Below the pieces are notes generated by a model that ran no database searches, was not told the origin of the DNA, and was given only the letters and a program-made list of their open reading frames with translations. From Solanum dulcamara (lineage: Eukaryota > Streptophyta > Magnoliopsida > Solanales > Solanaceae), in NCBI RefSeq assembly GCF_947179165.1, contig NC_077238.1, positions 44,529,793-44,593,792 of the forward strand: 64,000 nucleotides of DNA. Direction: 5' to 3'. The position numbers and the translations under genes were made by a program. This document shows positions 1-11,158 of this stretch, piece by piece; position 1 is the stretch's first letter; the number at the start of each line of letters is the position of its first letter.

Positions 1-1970
1 AAAAATCAAGACAAGAGTCGTATCAAGTACCTTTTGAATATCAATATGAGTTATATCCAAATAGAACTTTTGGAATCATATACACGTATTTAGGTATGAT
101 AAAATATCCTTTGAAAAATCAAGAAGTTGGCCATCCTAGCCGCGCTACGAATGGGAACTTCCTTGGAATCATATAAAAGTCATTTACTTGTTTCATAAAA
201 ACCATGACAAAAAGGAATATTACCTTTATATACTTATGTCAAAACATGCAAAGAGAAAGAACGGTTTGCTTTACATCCTTATGCCAAAGACATGCCAAAA
301 GAAGGAACGGTTAGCTTTACATATCTCTTATGGATTAGTCCTAATACATTCACCTCGTCGTCTCTTGCACCTATTTAACATGAAATTAATACTATGGTTA
401 ATGAAATTTCACTTTCAATTTCCAACTCTACATCTATGTATCCATTGTAATCATTTCCTTATCCATTTCCCTTAACTATCTTATTACTAGCTCCGAAGTT
501 ACCAAAAATTGGGCAGCATCTCCCCTATAACTTCAACATCCCCGAGATTTCAACTCAGCCAAAATATCAATAACAATACAAAAAACAACAACCATCAGCA
601 TATATATAAATAAATCACCTCAACATTACCCAATACAACTCCAAACAACTAGCTCCGAACTACGATACCAAAATAGAGTTCTTAGCCTTTATTTCAAAAA
701 ATCTTTTACCATACGAAATGGAGGTTTGTGTGGCTAAAACTATCAACATCCACACCCCTTTTTGAGTACTTTCCAGACCTTCAACACGCACAGAAAATAC
801 CCCCAACCTGCAGCACCACAACAACAACACACTACTCGACTTAGATTTACCTATTACGACTTCAATTTAGTTTTGTTCCTAACGTCAAGCATCCTTATGA
901 AATTTTCTCACTTACAACCTCATTAAAGACATGTAATATACCTCATAACATCATCATAAACTCCAGTTGGAAATGGAAAACTTTACCTTACCCAAAACTC
1001 GCCAAAACATGCCGGAACTCGCCTCGGAATTTCCATTAGCGCAGTTGAAATTCGGGGATGTTTGTTAATGCTTTGGATCTTCTCCAAACCATAAATTCAT
1101 ATTACTAACACCTTAATACCTTCTTGTTATATCCCATATAATTAATTCACAAAACAAAATCGGAGAACTTACCTTTTTCTCCTTCCAAAACCGTACCTCT
1201 TTCTTCTCTCTAGCTTAAGTTTCTCTTCTCTTCTTTTTATCTAGAAATTTCTTGGAGATAATATGACTTGTATGATAAATATGAACTTAAAGTCATAAAT
1301 TATACATATATATATGCCACTTTAGGAGGGGACACATGTCATCCCCTAAGTGGTGACACATGTCAAGCCCTAAGTGGTGATACGTGTCAAGCCCTCATTG
1401 GGCCAACACATCTCTTCCTCTAATCATGGGCTGCCACATAGAATGTAGGGTCCACCACCTTTGCTCGAGTTGCTTCCATGTGGAACTCTCTCATGCTGCC
1501 TTGTGGCATTCTCTCAATCTACCATGTGTCACCTTCTTTTTCCCCTTGTGGATTTGTAATCTTATCTTTTTTTATGAATCTATATAATCTTTGGTATGTA
1601 AGATTAGTACGTACTCAAGTAGCTTAAGTATGTAAAATTTCCAAGTTGGCGGCTTACGTATGTAACACATCTAAAGTAATAGCTTACACAAGTAAAGTTA
1701 GGTCCTACGACTCACTACTTGGCCTCCAATTCCTTCCGAATTCCTATAACCTTTTTTCCAATCTTCCCTGCCATGGGATATCACATTCTCCTTTACTTAG
1801 AGTTGTTTGATAGTGTTATAGCCTATCCAGCTCACATGTTAACTTATAAGAAGCTTTCAAGAAATTTGGAATCTTTCTAGAAACTTAAGAAGCTTAAGAA
1901 TCCTTCAAGAAACTCAAAAACCTCTCAAGGTACAAAAGTCTTTTAAGATATAAAAGTACGGGGTATAACA
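1..1970 (-). mobile_element. LTR of B' subfamily, cut by window start
   Basis: Read on the minus strand, the LTR starts at 1970 with TGTTATACCCCGTAC and runs leftward off the window. It aligns by eye, block by block, with the solo LTR at 56585-59594: the 24-bp promoter repeats, the splice-donor-like site (1167-1172), the block near 960-1070 and the stretch at 1-150 that corresponds to about 58380-58510. The U5 end and any internal region lie outside the window, so it could be a solo LTR or part of an element. Short ORFs inside it are not conserved in the other copies. Confidence 0.85.
1297..1400 (-). promoter_or_regulatory. LTR promoter: 24-bp CACGTG-like repeats and TATA box
   Basis: Repeats of GACACATGTC or GATACGTGTC begin at 1331, 1355 and 1379, exactly 24 bp apart. 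On the minus strand a TATA-like stretch follows at about 1301-1316. The arrangement is the same as in the B' LTR at 57080-57190. The cores resemble G-box/E-box (bHLH or bZIP) sites. Promoter activity is inferred from position and motif only. Confidence 0.6.
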
Positions 1971-2159
1971 ACTATGACACGTAAGTTGACTCGTAGACTC
2001 CAAAGTTCCTACAATCACTATTGTGTTTCTCCTTTTAATACTCTGACTTAGTTTCTTGCAACACAAACACAATCAATATCAAATCTACTAACAAATGCTG
2101 AAAAGACATGCAATATCTAAGGTTTAAAGTCTTAAAAGAACCGTATATCAATGATACAT
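1971..2159. other. Unassigned spacer
   Basis: This stretch lies between the minus-strand B' LTR and the truncated 5' LTR of element A. It does not match the first ~280 bp of the complete A LTR at 36792 and I recognise nothing in it. It may be older target DNA or filler at a deletion junction. Confidence 0.4.
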
Positions 2160-4575
2160 CAGCATCACCTACTTTGACATTTGAGCAACTTAAAAGATGT
2201 CCAAGTAGGTGCACCACCTACTAAGCATTTTGTGTCCATAAATAAAAAATATAGAGGCGGTGAAGTGCTAATATTATAGGGTCATATTTGGTTCATTTAT
2301 ATCTTCGTTCTTAAATAGAAAATTAGCTTTAACTCCAGCAGTCTCCCTTTCTCTCAAATCTTCTCCTAGGGTTCTTGAAGAAACCTCATTTGTAGCTAAG
2401 GTAAGTAGAAATCATATAGGTTTAGTTTGATTCGTCCATGAATGATTAGAATTTCATGTTGTTCATGCTTAATATATGGGGCAGACCTTCCCCTAGTTGA
2501 TTGCATAACTTTTCTTTGTTATTAATAGAGTTTTCTCTTCTTATTTGGTTTAAGTGTGAAATGAAGTTTATGCTCTTGAAGAAGTACATGTTAAGAGAAC
2601 AATTTCTAGAATTTTAGGTAATTTACTACCACAATTTTATCCCTCTCTTCATGTGTATTTTTGGATGGAGAATTTTATACATATTATTGTTAATAACTCA
2701 CAGGAAGGTAAATGGACACCTTGAGTTTCATATTTTCTTATTGTAATGAATTATTTTGGGGATGTTTAGAAGATGTACATATGCATGGTTCTTGGGAAGC
2801 ATTGGGTGACCTCATAGAATGCTTGAATGGAGTTATAATGAAGTATGTAAGGAGGGTGTGATACATCAAATAATTAGGAGGGGGGTTGTGGGAGCCTGCT
2901 TCCCACCACACTTTTGGTATATTATTTTTTGTGTTATGAAGTCTTCAAGGAACTTATAAGAATATTTTTTATTATAAAAAATTATTAGAGGAGAAATGAA
3001 GGAAAAAAACACCCTTGATTTGATAAGTCACGTGTTGATTTTTTGGTTACTGTTTGGGGGAGATCAAGTAATCTAAATTGGTTTATTATCTACTAATAAT
3101 AGTTTTACTACTTATTTCATTGTATATAAACTACCCAAATGATCGAAGGTTAAATTATTGTAATACATGAGTCATGGAGCAAGGTATGGCAGGCTATTAA
3201 ATTTCATATTATTTAGCGTGAAATCCTATATTATGTGTACGAACAAAGCGAGATTTGTAAGTGATCTTCATGGTAAAATATATGGAGTTCTGGTGTACAA
3301 TATCAAGTTTAGTTAATGATTATCCTTTTACCGTTCATGGTTTCATAAATATGTCGAGCTACTCATATGTGTTCATTATTCGATATCGATGTGTTCATAC
3401 CTGTAAGTACTAGTATGACAAAGGTACTCTAAACAATAAGTTTCATGAGTTATCCTCTAAGTCCAATGAGGATTTATTGAGTCGAAAAGGTCATACATTA
3501 CACATCTTACAAGTGTTCGTATGCTTGATTCATATTCTATCCATTATATATTCTACCTCAATTATTTTATTCACATGATTATATCACTAGTATAAAGTAC
3601 CAAATATCAAAAGTGTTATGAACACCAAACAAATAATCTCAAAGATTAAACTGACAAAGTAAAGTCAATCTATAATTATAGGTCGTAGCTCAGGCGTTAA
3701 AAGCCTAGCATGGGTTGATCCCGAAAGAAAAGCTTTATATTTTTGGGTGGCAGCTCAGGGGTTAGAATATCTTGTATGGGATGATCACAATTCATATGTA
3801 TAAGGGTGGAAGCCTAGTGGAAAAAGCCTAGCATGGGTCGATCCCAATTTGGATATCTATGAGGACAACACCCCAGGGGTTAAAATGCCTAACATGGCTC
3901 ATCCTCTTTCTACCACTAATCAACTGGTCATTGTGTCACATGCTACAAAGTCTATAAATCAAAAAAAATTAAAGTAAAGCAAAGAATGTAATGTACATGA
4001 TTCCACAACAATAAGCAAAAGTGGCTCTTGTCCTTATCTGCACAATATATGTATACATTTGTACCTGATTTCATATATGGTTACTTTATGCCTTACATAT
4101 TCAGTAGATTCTTTTATACGGATTTCACTTATGGGGAACGCTGTGTTTATGCCACAAGTACATGAACTCAAGCTAATAAAATCTCTCCAATATAAGTACA
4201 GGATAATTAACAGCCTTTGGTGAGCACCATGTTCATTTGGGGCTTTGTTGAGTCTCTTGAGATATATTTCATATTATATTAAAGTTAAGGGTATTGTGTG
4301 GTCTTTTCCTGACCTAAGATATGTGTCTATATTTTAGAGGCTTTGTAGACTAATATCAAATTAGAGGACAATTGTGTCTTGATTTCTAGTAATTTAGGCC
4401 TCAACGTCTAAATCATGTACATCTATTTTGGGCCTATCTATGTTGGACTTTATTAGAGTATCTTACCTGTACTCATTAATATTGCATAATTATCATAGTT
4501 GCATGTACAAAATTGGTTCTCTCAGCCCTTTAGGACCTTGAGTGCTTATCTGTCTCAATAGGACTTGGGGCTACA
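2160..4575 (+). repeat. 5' LTR of element A, 5'-truncated
   Basis: The sequence aligns by eye (roughly 80-85% where compared) with the complete A LTR at 36792-39877, starting about 280 bp inside that LTR. The A-family palindrome is at 2205-2221, a TATA-like AT-rich stretch follows, and AAG|GTAAGT is at 2398-2406. The LTR ends near 4575, four bases before the primer-binding site. The missing first ~280 bp include three of the four palindrome repeats. Confidence 0.8.
3670..3920 (+). repeat. ~60-bp minisatellite inside LTR A
   Basis: There are four degenerate units of about 60 bp. Each carries a version of AGCTCAGGGGTTAAAA followed by CCTAGCATGGGTCGATCCC. The matching block in the 3' LTR is at about 38965-39190, so the array predates the insertion of A. 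Confidence 0.7.
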
Positions 4576-5078
4576 AAAGTGGTATCAGAGTATGTCAGCC
4601 TACAAAGTCTACAAAGCCGTATCTAGTAGAGCCTTACTTATGATTCTGTTGCATGCCATATTTCTAATTAAGAGATTGGCTAGACGTTTAGGAGTTGTGT
4701 CCTTGTTTTTTTAATTCTAGATCATGAGTTTGAGCTAAGTGAAGAAGTTTAAGTGCTATGATATATGTTATCAAGATTATGCTCACAATGGTTAAAGTCA
4801 AAGGTTGCCAACAACCAGATATCTTGAGAGGAAATTTTTAGAGTAAGGTTTTATGTTATCAAAATTAAGAGAAAGGATTTTAGATGTTTCAATCTTACAT
4901 TCATCTACAATTGTTTTTATACCACTTGTATTATCTTGGTTTTTATGAGTTCGATATACTAGGGTATTTCATATGCTACACAACTAATGGTTACCTAGTC
5001 ATAGAGATGAGCTATATTATTTCCTAGTACAACTTCTAAAAATGATATGACCGATACTTGAGTACATTCAACACTTTG
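4576..5078 (+). mobile_element. Element A internal region, segment 1 (leader)
   Basis: This is the non-coding leader after the PBS. It contains CTAGTAGAGCCTTAC, similar to the leaders of B1, B2 and E. It is cut at 5078 by the solo LTR C insertion and resumes at 23942. No ORF of note. Confidence 0.7.
4580..4590 (+). other. Primer-binding site of element A (tRNA-iMet type)
   Basis: TGGTATCAGAG matches the plant initiator-methionine tRNA PBS used by many LTR retrotransposons. It lies four bases after the proposed end of the 5' LTR. Confidence 0.85.
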
Positions 5079-5183
5079 TGTAATGACCCTTTACGTCATT
5101 TTTGAATTTAAACATTCATTTCTTTATTTAGAGAATTTATCTAGCGACCCCAAGTCATTTATGACCTGCTGGCACTGAATGTT
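5079..5183 (+). repeat. Solo LTR C, left piece
   Basis: This is the first ~105 bp of the C LTR. It corresponds on the opposite strand to 45445 downward (TGTAATGATCC...). It ends in the left copy of the LINE target duplication, TGCTGGCACTGAATGTT (5167-5183). Confidence 0.85.
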
Positions 5184-6049
5184 TTTTTCAAAGCCTTATT
5201 ATAGATAAAAGTAAAAGAAAGTTACAAAGAGGGGGACATAGACCTAACCTCCAATTCTATGGTGTTTCCTAAGTAGGCTAACCTACTAAGGTCGGCTAAC
5301 TCATCCCCGACACAGTAAGGTTCCTTCTAAATATAAAAAAAGAGAAAGAACTTATGATAAGACTCCTCTCTATTCAAAATATTTAGAAAAGTGTTAAACG
5401 AGGGAGACTCTCCCTTTACATAAATGATAATAAAAGATAATTACCTATTCCTATTTGAGTAAGCTATATCCTAATCAAAGACGTAGCTAAATTAAAAAAG
5501 TAAGTAGCAAAACACTTCATTGGAATATAAGTCGACTAACTTATTAAGGTCTCTCGACTAATGTCTCAAACTAAAGTAAAGGGTGAAGGGACAGCAGCAC
5601 ATCCAATACTGCTGCCACTGTGCAGTTGTTGTTGTTACTGATGGGTTAGTGTCTTAGCATAGCATCACAGCAAGTATGGAAGCTCTTGTTGGTTTCTTTA
5701 TCTTTTTGAGTATATGTTTGTAGTGAAGGAGTTCCAAGAGTAGCTTCAACTTCAATGATGTTGTAGTTCATGATCATTTGCTGTTTCTCTTGATGTTGTT
5801 GCAGGTTCAAGTATTCTAACTGCTTAGTGTATTCAGTATCCTACACAAAAAAGAGTAAACAAATATGCAGCTCTGTACATCATAAGAAATGGAAAAAGAA
5901 TCTTACTCTATTCCTTAATTCTAGTCTTAAGTTGATATGTCTAAGAAAACAATAAACAAGGGAGACTCTCTCCTTTACAAAAACCCTAACTATGAAATCT
6001 TCAAAGTAACTATAACTATGAAATAGATACATTCTAGTTGAAGAATAAG
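5184..6049 (-). other. LINE 3' UTR and poly-A tail
   Basis: No coding similarity is seen between the RNase H end and the poly-A (T-run 5182-5188). A motif GGGAGACTCTC..CTTTACA occurs twice, near 5402 and 5961, suggesting an internal duplication in the UTR. Nothing else is recognised here. Confidence 0.6.
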
Positions 6050-7058
6050 TTAGAGCATAATAGATAATATGCATAGGGGAAGTCGTGGTAGTTTCTTGAT
6101 CCTCTTGAGCCTTCTTCTTCTGAAGTTAACCATGCCCAACTTGTCTAATTCAAGATGAGCTCTAGAGTTTTTGGGAAGGTTCTTCTTAGTGAAGTAGAGA
6201 TCTGAAGAAATGCATTTGTGACTGTGTTTGGACAAGGCATCAGCTGTGCAGTTGGCTTCTCTAAGGGTATGATTACAATTGGAAGTTTGGAAGTTATTGA
6301 TGATGTTGGTTAATTCATCCAACAAATCTTTGATGGTCTAAGGTGGTTTAGATTGTAGTTGTAGCCACCTGATTAGAAGATGAGAATCAACCTCCAATAA
6401 TACGTGGGAATATCCAAGCTGCAGGCACCAAGAAAGCACAAAAATTACAGCCTTAATCTCTGCTTGATTATTTGTACCTGCACCTAAAGGGAAAACAAAA
6501 GCAAAAATAAGATCACCATATGTATTCCTAAGGATTCCTCCTCCTCCAATGTTGCCAGGGTTGTTAAGGGCACTGCCATCTGTGTTCAGCTTCACCATGT
6601 GATTTGATGGTTTAATCCAGCAGACAACAATGATTTTGATATCATGGGAGCATTTATCAACCCAAAGGACCAGTTCCTTTCGGCTGGTTGGCCAATTAAA
6701 ATAGGGGAAAGCAATATTAAGCAGGTTCTGAATGTCTTTAATGACTGAGAACTTGACTCTTACAAGATTAGATTGCTTCCTACCATATTTAGCAGCACAC
6801 CTCTTCTTCCAAAGGTTCAAACATATGAAGATATGGATTGTTTGTAGGATGAATTTGTGAGCCTCATTCTTGTTTTTTGAGGTCCACCACCTCATCAACA
6901 AAGTTCTAAGAGGTGTGTACAATTTGTTGATGCCCAGAGAATCAGCAAACACCTTCTAAGTACCCTTAGCAAAGTGTCTTGCAATAAATATATGATCTAT
7001 AGTGTCTTGTCCAGGTCTATAGCAACAGTAGCACTATGAAGGATCTTTTCCAAAGACG
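6050..7058 (-). pseudogene. LINE ORF2 C-terminus: RNase H domain and zf-RVT tail
   Basis: From 7058 downward the minus strand continues the zf-RVT domain cut by B1 (GKDPS, then DTIDHIF). A linker with LWKKRCAAKYG follows, then an RNase H fold of the RVT_3 type. The usual RNase H acidic positions are visible: LNTDGSA, NQAEIKAV, EVDSHLL and REANCTADALS. RNase H would remove RNA from the RNA-DNA hybrid during target-primed reverse transcription. Breaks: a stop near 6953 and another between WLQLQSKPP (6338) and LLDELTN (6325). Plant L1 elements with such an RNase H domain are known. Not functional as it stands. Confidence 0.85.
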
Positions 7059-7063
7059 TTAAG

Positions 7064-7179
7064 TGTCACGACCTAACCCCTATAGGCTACAACTGGGGTC
7101 CAGGTTGGACCCCAGTGGTGGACTACGAGGTTGGGTTGAACCGGCCCCCAGTCACGGCCTACAGGATTGAGTTATGACA
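7064..7179 (+). repeat. Aberrant 5' LTR remnant of B1, inverted U5 end
   Basis: This 116-bp stretch opens with TGTCACGACC, the reverse complement of an LTR 3' end, instead of the family start TGTTACACCCC. The first ~48 bases align (about 70%, mostly transitions) with the reverse complement of 14190-14239. The part leading to 7179 aligns in the forward sense with the LTR 3' end (CACGGCCTACAGGATTGAGT, then TATGACA). The element therefore has U5-like sequence at both termini. Confidence 0.75.
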
Positions 7180-7183
7180 GAAG

Positions 7184-7196
7184 TGGTATCAGAGCC
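7184..7196 (+). other. Primer-binding site of B1
   Basis: TGGTATCAGAGCC is a canonical plant tRNA-iMet PBS, four bases after the LTR end GTTATGACA (7171-7179). Confidence 0.92.
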
Positions 7197-9810
7197 ATGT
7201 TCATCCTTGGATTGTCTGCAGACCGTGTCTAGTAGAGTCTTGGTTATCGATGTGTTGCGTGCCACATCTATAAATAAGAAGCTATATGACATTTAGGATG
7301 TTTCTTTTCATTTACATCTAAGATCGTACTTTAGATCCGAGTCATAGGAAACCTCCTTATACTAACCTTGGATCTTAACAGAAGGACGACATCGACGGAA
7401 GAAAGTGACTGACGATATTGGAAGTCATAAAGCACGCAGGTAAGTAAAGGCATGAGAGATATCTGTTGGTTAAGGTATTGATATATGATTGAAATGTAAA
7501 GTCAAAAATTGAAGGTAAAGGTAGACAAGAAGTGCAACAGATGCAGTTCAAAGTTGGACATACGAGGTAAGTCCATTACTTTGATGCTATTGTTAATATT
7601 GAAAGCCCCGTGTGGCTGCGCTATGAGATTATATTAAAAGCCCTGTGCGGCTGTGATATGATATGAATATATATATATATATGTGTGTTGTCCCTGTGAG
7701 TCATTGTTGGTATTTTCTGCGTGCAAGTTTTTGGATAGTAAGGAGTATAGACGAAACTCTACCACAATTTTCCTAGGACAAGAAAAGGGAATGAAACATA
7801 GACTCTTAATATGCCTTGGAAGTTGATACCGAGTACCCCGATTAGGTTTAACTAAGTTGAAAGAGGTACTCTTCATGTCATCAATAATAGACACCCTTTT
7901 TACTTGAGAAAGTTTATTTTGCAGAAACAAAAGTCCGTCTGAGTGGTATAGTTCAGACCACATTATCTCCAACCGTAATTATGCTGTAAAAAAAAGAGAA
8001 GATCAAGTTGAAAGGTAAGATGTCTATTTATTGAGCTTCACTTATTTTGAAAGTACCAAGCTCCAACTACTAATTGTAAATTAGATAAGTTGTTCATAAC
8101 TCGAGGATAAACTCAGAAGGAAACCAGGTAGGTCAAGTATTAAAAGAAGTACTGTGATGATTAAGAGATTCCAGTTTCTTCCAACAATGGTTGGAAAATG
8201 GTTTACGATAAAAGTTTATAGTTCTCCACCAACTAAATGGGGAAAAAGCTTCGGACAAAAGCACCTAAAAGAGATGTTAGGAACTGAATGTGAGTACGAA
8301 CTAAAAAGGGGATGTGTAAGTATGAATTGAATGGTGTGATACAATTATATAGGGATAAAGTAGGACCACTAGTAAGGCGCACTTGGTATACATTGATTAA
8401 GTTAAAATCCTGTGTTGGGTACACAGTAAGAGTAAGGGCTATAAGGTATAAGGGAGTAATGCGCGTATACAACATCGCCCCAAAAATAATGGAACTCTTA
8501 AGAGACAAAGATGGCAAACTTAAGGAATAAATGACACAACTTCCATTCATCCCAACAAACAAAGGATATAGGTTGGAAAAGCCACTACTCCAAGAGAACC
8601 TTTGACAATGAATATCGGAATACAAATGTTGCCTAGTTAAAAGAAAATTTAGAATGGCTACAAGTGTATATTAACTTTTATAAAGATAAGTAGAATGTGG
8701 CCTTGAGCGAGTTTTTCTAGGGGTCCCATTACTTAAGTACAGATAATAGAGGAGATGCCGCACTATGTATGGAAAGGTTCCAATCGCTTTGTGATTTAGC
8801 CAAGGTTCCATACATGGACAAATTTGAGACTGGACCTAGAGAGATAGAGCAAGGTATACGCAGGTAAAAGTATAAGTACCCTCTAAAGCAGGAAAGCAAG
8901 TGAGAGGACTGCCAGGGTAAGATGGAGGCAATTGATGGGGCAACATGCTTGAGATGGATGTTTAGACTGCAATAAGATCCCTTGCTGAACCAAGTTAGAA
9001 AGTTCTGGAAGCCACTAGTAATTGGATAGAAGTTGGAATGGTATTTAAGACAGCGTTAAAAAGTTTTGATGAGACCCTGAAAGATATAACACTAGAAGGT
9101 GGGTACGTATAAAAGTAAAAGAATATACCAATGTAAGGATATCGAATAACTTAAGGGACACTATGAAGGAAAATGAGAGCATGCTAGATCAAAAGCCACA
9201 TATTGGCTGTAGAGTTGGTCGCAAATGATATTGCGATAGATAAATAACAAAGGAAAAGAAATAGCAAGACTCCTATGGTAGGAGATAAGACAAGCAAGGA
9301 GTAAATAAGGAAATAGAAAGAGGTGCGACAAGGTATTTCTTGCACTCTCTCATATTCTCGTAAAGGTAAAGAATGACACAAGAATATGTCAAGAAGGTTA
9401 CAAGCGAGAGTAAGGAAAAATTATGAAATGGCTTAAATAAGACGGACAGAACTAACTGGTTACTATAGGATTGGCAAGCTTATATGTCAAATTCCTTTAA
9501 AATTATGCCAGCTAAGGATAGACATAACTCAAGTGGCTCTAAAGGTCACTATATGAACGAAATTTAGCGCTACTCGGTAGACAACCCTAATGAATGGGTG
9601 CGTACAAAAAGGGGTGAACACAATAAGAGGAGTTAAACAAAAATGACCAAAAAAAGGACATGGTCATAGTTGAACTAAATATCTACCCCTATACCGGTTG
9701 CAAGTTAACAGAGGAAAAGGCAAGGCAACACATAAAGACTGGTGAGACGACGCTAACATAAATCTTGGGCTAAGTTGAGTGCCCCGCACATTATTGCAAG
9801 GATTACCATG

Positions 9811-9930
9811 AAACGCGACATGAGGACTTCCCAAGAAGGTCACCCATCCCAGTATTTCTCTCACTCAAGCATGCTTAACTTCTAAATTCTGGTGGAATTT
9901 AGTGCAATAGTATGGGTGTGGTCGCGCGAG
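9811..9930 (-). pseudogene. 5S rRNA-derived segment inside B1 (antisense)
   Basis: The reverse complement reads as a diverged, nearly full-length plant 5S rRNA. GAAGTTAAGCATGCTT, CTGGGATGGGTGACC and GGGAAGTCCTCATG match the A-box, C-box and 3' part. The 5' half is more diverged (CACCAGAATTTAG where 5S has CATCAGAACTCCG). It lies antisense to the element. GAAACGCGACATGAG near its left edge and GAAACGACATGAG near 9958 could be flanking duplications, but the match is weak. It is a pseudogene and unlikely to be transcribed as 5S RNA. Confidence 0.8.
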
Positions 9931-11143
9931 ATGGAAGAATCTGAACTAGTGGTGGAGAAACGACATGAGATTATATACCTGGAATACTATAAGTTACGTT
10001 GAGGGAATTGTATAAAGGACTTAAGCAAAATAAGCAAGATTAGCTAAGTACTAACTGATGGCGCACTTGAATGCCATAGTTCCTCAATATGGCACCAGTT
10101 AATGTCATGTATAGAAGGAAGGAAGTAATACGCGAGGTAAAAGATTCCACAATATGACTAGGGCTACAAGACTCACTTCCCACTCCATCGATAGATGATT
10201 TTGGAGGGAATGTTACCTAGGGATTAATGATATTAGCCCATGTTCCTTTAATCAAAGGCTACCTACTCAGCTGAAAAAGTGTAAAATTATAGGGTAAAAG
10301 AGTGGTGGGACCTTACGGAGTCCCCATAGCTATTATACCAGACGAAGGAGCCTAAGTTACAATAAACTATCGAGGATCAGTCCGTAAGGAAACTAGGAAG
10401 ATAGATAAGTCTTCGTACACTACTTTACCCTTAAACCTGATGAACAGGCTAAAGCGTACCACTTAAACGCTAGAATAAGTCCCCTATTGGATGGGGCGAT
10501 ATTAGAGAGACTAAGATAAAAGGCCCTGACATGATTGAGCAATCTAAGGATTAGCAGCCCAGAGTCGAAAAAATTATATATAGATAATCGCCATCGAAAT
10601 ACAGTGTTCAAGTTTATTATTGGATGTTCATAACAGGGTCACCTAGAAAAGGAAATTTAACCCAAAATATATTAGACGGTATCAAGTTGCTCGTACGGTG
10701 GGAAAAGTGGCCAATAAGTTGAGCTTACCACCTTATTTGGAAACTATACGCCCAGTCCATCAGATGGGGATGCTTTGCAAGGGTACTGCCAAGCCACCCA
10801 GGGTATGTTCCGTAGATGATGTTCAGGAAATGGAATCCTGTGATGAAAAATCTATCGCCATCTTAGATCGGCAAACTGGAAGATTGTAGACTAAAGATGT
10901 GCCTCCCAACAAGATACTGTGGAAAAACCAAAACCAGAAAAGGGGATGACATGAGAAATTAAAAAGGACATAAAACACAAGTATTCATACCCATTCCCGA
11001 TGTCTACAGGTAACCCCAATTCCTAAAACTCGTATATTAATTACTTGGATGAAAATATGTGTGATCATAATAGAAAACAATCTCCCTACAATCGGTATAA
11101 AGTCTTAAGGGAAGTTTTATTTAACATTCGGGGATGAATGTTC

Positions 11144-11158
11144 TAAAGGGGGGAAGGA
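11144..11158 (+). other. Polypurine tract of B1
   Basis: TAAAGGGGGGAAGGA lies immediately before the 3' LTR start TGTTACACCCC. B2 has the same arrangement at 29891-29905. Confidence 0.85.

Larger units (their letters stand above)
7180..11158 (+). mobile_element. B1 internal region, non-coding
   Basis: About 4 kb with no gag, protease, reverse transcriptase or integrase similarity in any frame; short ORFs such as 8312-8530 and 8233-8625 show no retroviral motif. The leader (7197-7450) matches that of B2 closely. A block near 7600-7720, with CCCTGTG..GCTG and an AT-rich dinucleotide run, is also found in B2 at 28266-28380. A 5S rRNA-like segment lies at 9811-9930. The lack of coding is the mark of a large retrotransposon derivative. 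Confidence 0.8.

Noticed and set aside
8233..8625. 130-codon minus-strand ORF and overlapping 72-codon plus ORF in the B1 interior
   Set aside because: No recognisable domain, no counterpart in B2, and both strands open over the same stretch; consistent with chance ORFs.
9810..9970. Target duplications around the B1 5S segment (GAAACGCGACATGAG and GAAACGACATGAG)
   Set aside because: The left copy overlaps bases that belong to the 5S 3' end itself and the match has a gap; may be chance.
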